The notes beneath the pieces are model-generated. The model was not told where the DNA came from. It did not search any database and was given only the letters and a program-made list of their open reading frames with translations. A program made the position numbers and the translations under genes. 14,499 nt of DNA from Flavobacteriales bacterium (GTDB taxonomy: Bacteria > Bacteroidota > Bacteroidia > Flavobacteriales > Flavobacteriaceae): positions 1 through 14,499 of the forward strand of contig WGAP01000081.1 of NCBI GenBank assembly GCA_015494775.1, read 5' to 3'. Positions 1-6,453 of this stretch are shown here, piece after piece. Every line of letters starts with the position of its first letter. The first letter of the stretch is position 1.

Positions 1-840
1 ATGCGTCCGGTCGGGATAGCGGGCCGGCTTGCCATTGACGTAGAGAATGCCCTGTTTGACCTGAATCGTATCGCCCGGAAGCCCCACGCAACGTTTGACA
101 TAGTTGGATTTTTTGTCGATGGGTTTGCGAATTTTCCGGTGCGAAACTTTGAAAAATTGTTCCACCGTGTCGGCCGGCCAGTTGAACACTACAAGATCGT
201 AGCGTTTGACCTTTTGGAAGCCGGGCAGGCGCAAATAGGGAAACTGCGGCCATTTAAGGTAGGAACGGACTTTGATGACCGGAATGGTATCGTGCAGCAT
301 GGGCACTTGAAGCGTAGTCATGGGCACGCGCGGGCCGTAATGCAATTTGCTGACAAACAGATAATCGCCCACCAACAGGGTGTTTTCCAAGGACGAAGTG
401 GGTATCTGAAAGGGCTGAAAGGCAAAGGTATGCACCAAAGTGGCCGCCGTAACGGCAAATACGATTATGCCCAGAATGGTTTCCTTGCCGTCGTGTTCAG
501 GATTATAAGTCAATTCGTCCGCTTCGGTCCAATTAAGGTAAACAAGGTATAGGCCCAATGTGAGCAACACCAGCCATTTGTCGCGTGCTGTGTTTTTGCC
601 GAACACTTCCAACACCTGAAACCAATAGGTGGGAATCATCAGCAGGTTGACCACCGGAATCATCAAAAGAAGCATCCACCACCAGGGCCGGTTGATAATG
701 CGCGTGAGCACATACAGGTTATACACCGGCACCAGGGCCGCCCAACGCGGATAGCCCGCACGCCGGTAAAAATTGCAATACATCAAATAATGAAAAACGT
801 TGGCTATCAGAAAGGCATAAAACCATTGCATCCAAGTCAT
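1..840 (-). CDS. lepB: Signal peptidase I with N-terminal membrane extension (3' end outside window)
   Basis: This is a type I signal peptidase, which cleaves signal peptides from exported proteins at the outer face of the inner membrane. The frame is open to the window edge, giving 280 codons without the C-terminus. The catalytic serine region reads QPFQIPTSSLENTL, with Ser150 aligning to the E. coli nucleophile. The general-base lysine is Lys249 in NYVKRCVGLPGDTI. Ahead of the catalytic domain are about 110 residues of tryptophan-rich hydrophobic sequence (AGYPRWAALVPVYNLYVL near 28-45, NRPWWWMLLLMIPVVNLL near 50-67). I recognise this as the DUF5684-like region often fused to Bacteroidota signal peptidases. 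A further membrane segment at about 122-140 precedes Ser150. The ATG at 840 is the first in frame; Met4 at 831 is an alternative. No Shine-Dalgarno sequence is visible. The gene stands alone here, after a repeat-rich gap. Confidence 0.93.
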   Translation of the reverse strand, partial: MTWMQWFYAFLIANVFHYLMYCNFYRRAGYPRWAALVPVYNLYVLTRIINRPWWWMLLLMIPVVNLLMIPTYWFQVLEVFGKNTARDKWLVLLTLGLYLVYLNWTEADELTYNPEHDGKETILGIIVFAVTAATLVHTFAFQPFQIPTSSLENTLLVGDYLFVSKLHYGPRVPMTTLQVPMLHDTIPVIKVRSYLKWPQFPYLRLPGFQKVKRYDLVVFNWPADTVEQFFKVSHRKIRKPIDKKSNYVKRCVGLPGDTIQVKQGILYVNGKPARYPDRTH

Positions 841-1206
841 AAGGCGCAGAATTTGAACGAAAAGCTTGCAAGGGCGAAGTTAAGCATTTTTGGCGTGATG
901 ATACGGACTAGGGATTTTAGGGCGCCCGGCCGCACGCGTTCTTGCAAGCCGCGTTGCTTCACTTTCGTTTGCACCGCGGCGCAATCACGCGGCGCCCGCC
1001 GGGCTGTCCGCTCAAATGCGCGGGCGGCCCGCTCTTGCCCTGGAAGCGTGGCGGGCGTGGCTCCCTGCTGGTCGCCCCGCCGCCACGGCAGGCCTGCGGC
1101 GCGCCGCCCGCACATAACCGCTCCCATCCCTGGCGCGGATTTAGTTTTGAGTTATGAGTTCTTAGTTTTGAGTTGGTTTTTATCAAAGCGAACTGCATGA
1201 ATGGCC

Positions 1207-1250
1207 GGTGCCTTCGATACACTGCGCCTTCGGCGCAGCACTCAGGCACC
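1207..1250 (+). repeat. REP-like hairpin unit 1
   Basis: The outer stem GGTGCC/GGCACC (1207-1212 with 1245-1250) encloses the unpaired tracts TTCGATACA (1213-1221) and CACTCA (1239-1244). These flank an inner stem CTGCGCC/GGCGCAG with a TTC loop. The same two tracts recur in the units at 1260-1305, 1316-1355 and 9720-9765 with different stem sequences. Confidence 0.75.
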
Positions 1251-1259
1251 TGTTTTGGT

Positions 1260-1305
1260 GGTCGCTGAGTGATTTTTGCGTAGCAAAAATTGTATCGAAA
1301 TGACC
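1260..1305 (-). repeat. REP-like hairpin unit 2 (inverted)
   Basis: Read on the minus strand, the outer stem is GGTC/GACC and the inner stem is ATTTTTGC/GCAAAAAT with a TAC loop. The conserved TTCGATACA and CACTCA tracts sit between the stems. It is inverted relative to the units on either side. Its nearest relative is the unit at 9720-9765. Confidence 0.75.
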
Positions 1306-1315
1306 GGCCGGCCGG

Positions 1316-1355
1316 GGCTTCGATACACTGCTCACTAGGTTCGCAGCACTCAGCC
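1316..1355 (+). repeat. REP-like hairpin unit 3 (weaker stems)
   Basis: The conserved tracts TTCGATACA (1319-1327) and CACTCA (1347-1352) are present. The inner stem is shortened to CTGC/GCAG around a longer loop, and the outer stem is only GGC/GCC. Only its first 11 bases are kept in the second copy of the large repeat, which stops within it at 9699. Confidence 0.6.
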
Positions 1356-1403
1356 GCCGGCCTTTCCCTGCCTCAGCAGCCGGATCTCCCAAATTTATTT
1401 TTG

Positions 1404-1430
1404 AAAATAAAAAATCGCCCGAAGGGCGAA
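1404..1430 (-). terminator. Intrinsic terminator of the ParA-RelA/SpoT cassette
   Basis: On the minus strand a hairpin TCGCCC-TTC-GGGCGA (1429-1415) is followed directly by a U-rich tail, TTTTTTATTTTC. It lies about 117 nt beyond the stop of the RelA/SpoT-type gene and marks the end of the cassette. In plus orientation there is no trailing T run, so it acts in one direction. Confidence 0.75.
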
Positions 1431-1546
1431 TGTGTCTGAACGGTTTGGCTATGCGTAGTGCGGTTTTTTGAAACAGTTATTTTTCAATCTACACTAAATT
1501 ATATTTATAGTTAAATCGTTCATATTTTGTACTTTGCCCGCATTAC

Positions 1547-2239
1547 TTATAGCCATTGTTGTAAGCCGTTTTTCTTTAAATAATCATTATGACTTCTAAA
1601 AATAGAATCTGCTAATCTAGTTCCAGTAGAAACTAATTTTGCTAATACACGTAGTTGTTCTTTGCTTGCAATATTCTCTGTTGGATGAGGATAATTTATA
1701 GCGTGATCTATTTCACCCCATATTTCTTCGAAAAGTGTTCTTACTTGGATTTCACAACTAACAGGGTTAGGATTATTGGGTGTAATTACATAATGAACAC
1801 TTGTATAATATGTTTCTCTTAACTCCGTTTCAATTTTTAATTTATCATACATTTTTTTAGATTCTGGATCCCAAGTATATGCTTTAGGTGGTTCAACAAA
1901 AGCCCAATCTCCGGACTCTATTTTTTTTGTTATTTCTTCATTTATTATAGGAAATTGATCCTGATACAAATGAAGAACTCTTATACCAATTAAATCATTT
2001 ATTTCTCTAAACAGATTATCTTTTGTAACTACAACCCCTTTTTCCGCCTTTCTTTTGATTTTATCAATTAAATGATCTGGATCCTTAAATCTTGATTTTG
2101 TAGAGTGAATTATTGGAAAAGGATTTTTATTAAGAACAGGGTGGTTTTCAAAAAATTTTTCAATACCAGCTAAAAACTGTTCTAATTCAAATTTTTTTTC
2201 ACTGTAAAAATTTATTATTTCCTGATATTCTTCTTTCAT
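1547..2239 (-). CDS. Single-domain RelA/SpoT-type (p)ppGpp synthetase / nucleotide pyrophosphokinase
   Basis: This 230-residue protein contains only a RelA_SpoT nucleotidyltransferase domain, with no HD hydrolase, TGS or ACT domain, so it has the size of a small alarmone synthetase. Family motifs appear in order: Arg50 and Lys52 (SRFK) with Lys60 in the ATP-binding region; DLIGIR at 82-87; YTSVH at 145-149, whose tyrosine in this family stacks on the acceptor guanine; and EIQVRT at 163-168 followed by EIDHAINY. All core positions look intact, so catalysis is likely. Known members transfer pyrophosphate from ATP to GDP/GTP, and some toxic relatives modify adenine nucleotides or the tRNA CCA end. 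The acceptor here cannot be read from sequence. The ATG overlaps the stop of the upstream ParA gene (ATGA), implying translational coupling. Base composition is strikingly AT-rich compared with the flanking genes. Confidence 0.85.
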   Translation of the reverse strand: MKEEYQEIINFYSEKKFELEQFLAGIEKFFENHPVLNKNPFPIIHSTKSRFKDPDHLIDKIKRKAEKGVVVTKDNLFREINDLIGIRVLHLYQDQFPIINEEITKKIESGDWAFVEPPKAYTWDPESKKMYDKLKIETELRETYYTSVHYVITPNNPNPVSCEIQVRTLFEEIWGEIDHAINYPHPTENIASKEQLRVLAKLVSTGTRLADSIFRSHNDYLKKNGLQQWL

Positions 2240-3336
2240 AATAATTCAATTCTTTTTATTAATGCTTGTGCAAAATCGTGGTATTTTTGTTTTGTTGCAT
2301 AATATGTTTTCCTATTTCCGGAAATACTACTAAGAATACCAGGATTTTTTTCTATAGTAGGGCCTATATCTGGCACTTTCCATATTGGACATTTGTATTT
2401 TTGTGCCATACTTGGATATGTATTGTGGGTATGCATAACAGCAATACCCCCAATTGGTTCTGAAATTATTTCATCAGGTATATTTTCGCGATTTTCCTTC
2501 TTAATATATTCTTTAATAATGGAAGGGATTTGTTTTACATAATCATAATGTGCTTGTGATAAATTATATTCATTTAATCCTGCATAAGGGCGAGAGTTAT
2601 AAATAGTATAACCAATAAACTGAACAAATTTTTCAGGAAATTTTTTTCGTTTTTCTGTTGAAATTAAGCTATAGATAATTTTAAATTCCTTTAACCACAT
2701 ATCTAGTGCATTCCCAATATTTCTAATACCATATAAACTAAACATATCTGGTTGTGCAGGAACAATAAAACCGTCAACTGTAGATATGATAGTTTTGTTT
2801 AAAATACCTAAACTAGGAGAAGTGTCAATGATGATATAATCATAATTATTCTTTTTAGAATAATCTTGACAAATATTTCTAATATTCGTAATTGTTCTAA
2901 TAGAAAGATTATCTCCTTGATATGCCCCACTCCAACGTTCAGCAAGTTTATTTTCATACATATGAATTGATAATCTCCCTGGCAATAGATCTAATTTTTC
3001 TGATAATTTTCTAACAGGAGGTAATGTGGCAATATCACTTATTCCGTCTTCAACGGGTTTGAGTAAAAAATGAATACTTCTTGGTTGTTTAATTATTTCA
3101 TCAAAATTACCTGCTGTTTTTTTAGCATTATCAAAATCATCTATATAAGGATCTTCTGTTTTCCATATTTCGTGTAGCTCTTCTTCATCAATTCCATTTA
3201 TTGTAAGATTACACTGTGGGTCAAGATCTACTAAAAGAGTTTTATAACCTAACTCGTTTAAAGCATAACCCAAATGGAAAGCTAGAGTGGATTTTCCTAC
3301 TCCCCCCTTATTGTTAAATAATGCTATTATTTTCAT
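2236..3336 (-). CDS. ParA/MinD-family P-loop ATPase
   Basis: This 366-residue cytoplasmic ATPase has a deviant Walker A motif, KGGVGKST, at 10-17, with the signature Lys10. A Walker A'/switch I region, VDLDPQCN, lies at 36-43, and a Walker B motif, YIIIDTSPSLG, at 167-177. PAQPDMFSLYGI at 193-204 matches the usual post-Walker B region. Such ATPases dimerise on ATP and act in plasmid or chromosome partition, septum placement, or as regulators of partner proteins. The C-terminal 150 residues (about 215-366) are longer than in minimal Soj proteins, and I do not recognise a separate domain there. There is no N-terminal helix-turn-helix extension and no ParB gene nearby. The next gene instead encodes a RelA/SpoT-type enzyme, coupled through a 4-nt overlap. 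The gene is AT-rich and probably acquired. ATPase identity is secure; the cellular role is not. Confidence 0.9.
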   Translation of the reverse strand: MKIIALFNNKGGVGKSTLAFHLGYALNELGYKTLLVDLDPQCNLTINGIDEEELHEIWKTEDPYIDDFDNAKKTAGNFDEIIKQPRSIHFLLKPVEDGISDIATLPPVRKLSEKLDLLPGRLSIHMYENKLAERWSGAYQGDNLSIRTITNIRNICQDYSKKNNYDYIIIDTSPSLGILNKTIISTVDGFIVPAQPDMFSLYGIRNIGNALDMWLKEFKIIYSLISTEKRKKFPEKFVQFIGYTIYNSRPYAGLNEYNLSQAHYDYVKQIPSIIKEYIKKENRENIPDEIISEPIGGIAVMHTHNTYPSMAQKYKCPIWKVPDIGPTIEKNPGILSSISGNRKTYYATKQKYHDFAQALIKRIELL

Positions 3337-3456
3337 TTTTATTTATTTTATTTATTTCTCTGATTTTCATTATTAAATGGCTTACAACTTGTGTATATAA
3401 GTAACTCAATACTCATACTGCATTCATTTTGTTATGTATAGTTACTTTTTTCTCCC

Positions 3457-3464
3457 CAAATATA
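3457..3464 (-). promoter_or_regulatory. Candidate Bacteroidota -7 box for the ParA-RelA/SpoT cassette
   Basis: On the minus strand the sequence TATATTTG matches the Bacteroidota -7 consensus TAnnTTTG. It lies about 120 nt before the ParA ATG, in an AT-rich leader. No convincing -33 TTTG lies 17-23 nt further upstream, so the call is tentative. The leader (3337-3456) also contains two similar stretches, 3393-3407 and 3433-3447, each combining TGTATA with a GTTACT-like tail. Confidence 0.35.
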
Positions 3465-3540
3465 ACAAAAATTTCCTTATCCTTTGTCATCTTTTGCGCC
3501 AGCGGGCGGAGTGGTTACGGGGCGCAGGGCGGCCGGTGCG

Positions 3541-3675
3541 GCGGCGCTTGCGCCGCCGGTTTTCCCGCCCGGCGGAGGCGACCCGAGGAAGCCCCACGCA
3601 CGGGCGGGGCTGAGCGCCCGTAGGGCGCGAAGCCGAAAACCACCGGCCGGACAAGCCCCGTTTGAGCGGAGCACG
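3541..3675 (+). repeat. GC-rich dispersed repeat, copy B1
   Basis: A GC-rich block between polA and the AT-rich cassette. It opens with a hairpin GCGGCG/CGCCGC (3541-3556). From 3558 it matches 9886-9980 in the same orientation: a core of about 49 bp with few differences, including GCCCCACGCACGGGCG, then an AAAACC boundary (3636-3641 against 9945-9950) and a TGAGCGGA end. The central portions diverge. The abrupt change from AT-rich to GC-rich near 3490 marks the upstream edge of the cassette. Confidence 0.7.
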
Positions 3676-3678
3676 CGG

Positions 3679-3707
3679 TGCCGTGTATCGCGTTAGCGAT
3701 AACGGCA
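3679..3707. other. Stable hairpin downstream of polA
   Basis: TGCCGT(G)TATCGC pairs with GCGATAACGGCA around a GTTA loop, giving 12 base pairs with one bulged G. It lies 19 nt past the polA stop. No T run follows it on either strand (the run of seven Ts on the minus strand comes before the stem), so it is not a standard intrinsic terminator. It may limit 3' decay of the polA mRNA or belong to the repeat family. A TGCCG/CGGCA hairpin at 10044-10057 is similar. Confidence 0.55.
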
Positions 3708-3725
3708 GGCGCCCTAACAAAAAAA

Positions 3726-6449
3726 TCAATGGGCTTCGAGCCAGTTTTCGCCTTGGGAAATGTCGGCCGTGAGCGGGACGCGCAGTTCCACCACCTTTTC
3801 CATGGCTTCGCGCACGATTTGGCGCACGGGTTCCACCTGGTCGCGGGCCACATTGAGCACCAATTCGTCGTGCACCTGCAAGAGGATTTGGGCGTCGAGA
3901 CCGGATTGGCGCAGCATGCGGTCGGCGCGGTTCATGGCCAGTTTGATAATGTCGGCCGCGCTGCCTTGCACGGGCGTGTTGATGGCGTTACGTTCGGCGG
4001 CACCACGCACCACGGCATTGCGCGAATGGATGTCGGGCAGGTAGCGGCGGCGGCCCATGATGGTTTCCACATAGCCGTGCTCGCGGGCAAACTCGATTTG
4101 GCTGTCCACAAAGGCGCGGAGCTTGGGGAAACTCGCAAAGTAGGCATCGATGATTTGCTTGGCTTCGGTGCGCGAAAGGCCGGTTTGCTGGCTCAGTCCG
4201 TGGGCCGAAACGCCGTAGATGATGCCGAAATTGACGGCCTTGGCGCGGGAACGTTGCTCACGGGTTACTTCTTCGGGTTTGACGCGGAAAATACGCGCTG
4301 CGGTGGTGCGGTGAATGTCTTCGCCGCGGCGGAAGGCATCGATCATATTTTCATCGCCGCTCAGGTGGGCCACCAGTCGGAGTTCGATTTGGGAGTAATC
4401 GGCCGAGAGGAGCAAATGCTTGTCGTCCGAAGGCACAAAGGCGGCACGTATCATCCGGCCGCGGGGCGTGCGTATGGGAATGTTTTGCAGGTTGGGTTCG
4501 GTGGAACTGAGCCGGCCGGTGGCGGCTACGGCCTGGTTGAAATGGGTATGAATGCGGCCCGTGCGGGGATGGATTTGCTTGGGCAGAGCGTCGATGTAGG
4601 TGTTTTTGAGCTTTTGCAGTTGGCGCCATTCCAGGATGCGGGCCACAATGGGATGGCGGTGTTTGTAGCGGCTGAGTGTTTCTTCCGAGGTGGAATATTG
4701 GCCGGTTTTGGTCTTTTTGGGCTTGGCGTCGATGCGGAGTTTTTCAAAAAGGATGCCGCCCAGTTGTTTGGGCGAAGCAATGTTGAAACTTCCGCCGGCC
4801 ATTTCGTAGATTTCAGCTTCGAGCCGTGCAATGTCCCGGTCGATTTCGCGGGACAGGTTTTCCAGTGCGGACGTATCCAACCGGATGCCTTCCAATTCCA
4901 TTCGGGCCAACACGCCGATAAGCGGCATTTCGATTTGGTCGTATAATTTGAACGCGCCGGTCTTTTCCAATTCGGCTTGGAATTTTCCGGCCAGGCCCAT
5001 CACCGCATCGGTGCGGGCGGCCAGAATGTGGCGAACTTCGTCGGCGGTAGGTTCCTTTTTGCGGTCGGCCGAAGGGAGTGTGCGACCCAAATAACTGCTT
5101 GCCAACGTGCCGAGCGAATGACGCATATCGGGTTGAAGCAGGTAGTGCATAATCATGGTGTCCTGCAAGCGGGCCTGCGGTTCAATATTCCGGTGCATCA
5201 GGTATTTGACCGTTTCTTTGAGGTCATGCCCGACGAGGGTTTTGCTCCGGTCTTCCCACACGGGACGGAAAAAGAGCAAAATATCGCGGTCGGCAGCCGG
5301 CGGCACCAAATGCACCAATCCGGGCGTGAGGGAAAAGGCCAGGTATTGCAACGGCCGGTCAAAATCGAAGCGGAAAGGATAAACGCCCACGGCCACTTGC
5401 GGGGCTTGCTTCAATTTTTCCAATAGCAAATCCAAGCCCTTGCCCGTATCGACCGTTTGGTAGAGCAACTCCTGTCCCGTGGCAACGGGTGCCGCGGCTT
5501 CGGGATGTGCGTCAAAGAGCGAATACTGCGTTCCGGCGGTTTGGGCGGGTTCGGGTGCCGGTGCGCCGAAAAGTTCGCGGAACTGTTCGGCCAAGCGGCG
5601 GAATTCCAATTCCTTGAAAACGGCTTCGGTGGCCGGAATGTCCGGCTTGCTCATGTGGAAATCGTCTTCGTGAAATTCCACGGGTGCATCGGTGTGGATG
5701 GTAACCAATTGCTTGGACAGCAAGGCCTGCTCACGGGCATTTTCCACCTTTTCGCGCATTTTGCCTTTGAGCGCTTGGGTGTTGTTCAAAAGGTTTTCCA
5801 AACTGCCGAATTGCGCAATGAATTTTTTGGCGGTTTTTTCGCCCACGCCAGGAATGCCGGGCACATTATCCACACTATCGCCCGTCATGGCCAGGAAATC
5901 AATCACCTGTTCGGGGCGTTCCACGCCGAATTTTTCCTTGACCTTGTCAATATCCCAAATTTCGTATCCGCCGGCGGACGAAGGGCGGTAAATTTTTATC
6001 CTGTCGCTGACGATTTGGCCGAAATCCTTGTCGGCGGTTACGATGAACACTTCGTAACCTTTGGCGGCGGCTTTGCGCGCCAGGGTGCCGATAAGGTCGT
6101 CGGCTTCCCAACCTTCTTTTTCCAGCACGGGGATGTGCATGGTGTCCAATATTTGCTTGATGTAAGGCACGGCCAGTTCGATGGCTTCGGGCTGTTCGAG
6201 CCGGTTGGCTTTGTAGTCTTCGAACAGGGCTTCGCGCATTTCGGAACCGCCTTTGTCGAAAACCACGGCCAGGAGTTCGGGTTTTTCGCGGCGAATAATA
6301 TCGAGCAGCGTATTGACAAAGCCGTAAACGGCCGAGGTGTTCATGCCCTTGGAATTGATGCGCGGATTGCGGATAAAGGCATAATAGCCGCGGTAAATCA
6401 ACGCGTAGGCGTCCAGCAGGAAAAGCCGTTTGCCGTTGGTGGGAGCCAT
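3726..6449 (-). CDS. polA: DNA polymerase I with apparently inactive 3'-5' exonuclease domain
   Basis: This 907-residue polymerase fills gaps in repair and removes Okazaki-fragment primers. The 5' nuclease domain (about 1-290) has LLDAYALIYRGYYAF at 11-25, EADD at 115-118, TADKDFG at 138-144, and the helix-hairpin-helix DNVPGIPGVGEKTA near 194-207. The polymerase domain has motif A DYSQIELR (Asp684), an O-helix with Arg733, Lys737 and Phe741 ahead of GIIYG, and motif C VHDE (Asp861). All match family A polymerases. The middle domain (about 325-500) has the fold-like pattern but lacks the proofreading carboxylates: where E. coli has FDTET this protein reads VGVYP (354-358), the second-motif Asp is Thr413, and the third-motif Tyr/Asp are also replaced. 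The gene follows the DUF2723 gene by 4 nt and is probably co-transcribed with it. Confidence 0.97.
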   Translation of the reverse strand: MAPTNGKRLFLLDAYALIYRGYYAFIRNPRINSKGMNTSAVYGFVNTLLDIIRREKPELLAVVFDKGGSEMREALFEDYKANRLEQPEAIELAVPYIKQILDTMHIPVLEKEGWEADDLIGTLARKAAAKGYEVFIVTADKDFGQIVSDRIKIYRPSSAGGYEIWDIDKVKEKFGVERPEQVIDFLAMTGDSVDNVPGIPGVGEKTAKKFIAQFGSLENLLNNTQALKGKMREKVENAREQALLSKQLVTIHTDAPVEFHEDDFHMSKPDIPATEAVFKELEFRRLAEQFRELFGAPAPEPAQTAGTQYSLFDAHPEAAAPVATGQELLYQTVDTGKGLDLLLEKLKQAPQVAVGVYPFRFDFDRPLQYLAFSLTPGLVHLVPPAADRDILLFFRPVWEDRSKTLVGHDLKETVKYLMHRNIEPQARLQDTMIMHYLLQPDMRHSLGTLASSYLGRTLPSADRKKEPTADEVRHILAARTDAVMGLAGKFQAELEKTGAFKLYDQIEMPLIGVLARMELEGIRLDTSALENLSREIDRDIARLEAEIYEMAGGSFNIASPKQLGGILFEKLRIDAKPKKTKTGQYSTSEETLSRYKHRHPIVARILEWRQLQKLKNTYIDALPKQIHPRTGRIHTHFNQAVAATGRLSSTEPNLQNIPIRTPRGRMIRAAFVPSDDKHLLLSADYSQIELRLVAHLSGDENMIDAFRRGEDIHRTTAARIFRVKPEEVTREQRSRAKAVNFGIIYGVSAHGLSQQTGLSRTEAKQIIDAYFASFPKLRAFVDSQIEFAREHGYVETIMGRRRYLPDIHSRNAVVRGAAERNAINTPVQGSAADIIKLAMNRADRMLRQSGLDAQILLQVHDELVLNVARDQVEPVRQIVREAMEKVVELRVPLTADISQGENWLEAH

Positions 6450-6453
6450 GCGA

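Larger units (their letters stand above)
990..1355 (+). repeat. Dispersed composite repeat, copy A1
   Basis: This non-coding block lies in the 706-bp gap between lepB and the RelA/SpoT-type gene. Its reverse complement recurs at 9699-10000. Shared blocks are about 992-1014 (GC-rich, reading GGGCTGTCCGCTCA), 1117-1143 (27 bp, identical to the complement of 9837-9863), the AT-rich stretch 1144-1190 with tandem TTTTGAGTT motifs, and 1267-1326 (60 bp with one difference from the complement of 9699-9758). Copy A1 has about 45 extra bases near 1191-1238, which hold most of one extra hairpin unit. The GC-rich half (about 1050-1085) also resembles the repeat at 3558-3670. No transposase is encoded. 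The rest of the gap (841-989 and 1356-1403) shows nothing else I can support. Confidence 0.8.

Noticed and set aside
1..552. 183-codon plus-strand open frame at the window start
   Set aside because: Antisense to lepB, which carries the catalytic serine and lysine motifs on the minus strand.
990..1355. CRISPR array
   Set aside because: The repeated units are hairpins in mixed orientation with no regular spacers, and no cas gene is present.
790..1392. Several open frames of 60-140 codons in the repeat-rich gap
   Set aside because: They run through GC-rich hairpins and repeats, overlap each other on both strands, and their translations are arginine/alanine/proline-rich with no motif.
2236..3336. 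Plasmid partition locus
   Set aside because: The ATPase is ParA-like, but there is no ParB or centromere-like iteron array, and the partner gene is a RelA/SpoT-type enzyme.
3678..4946. 422-codon plus-strand open frame
   Set aside because: It lies wholly antisense to polA, whose catalytic motifs are unmistakable. The translation has no recognisable domain and reflects third-position G/C bias in the real gene.
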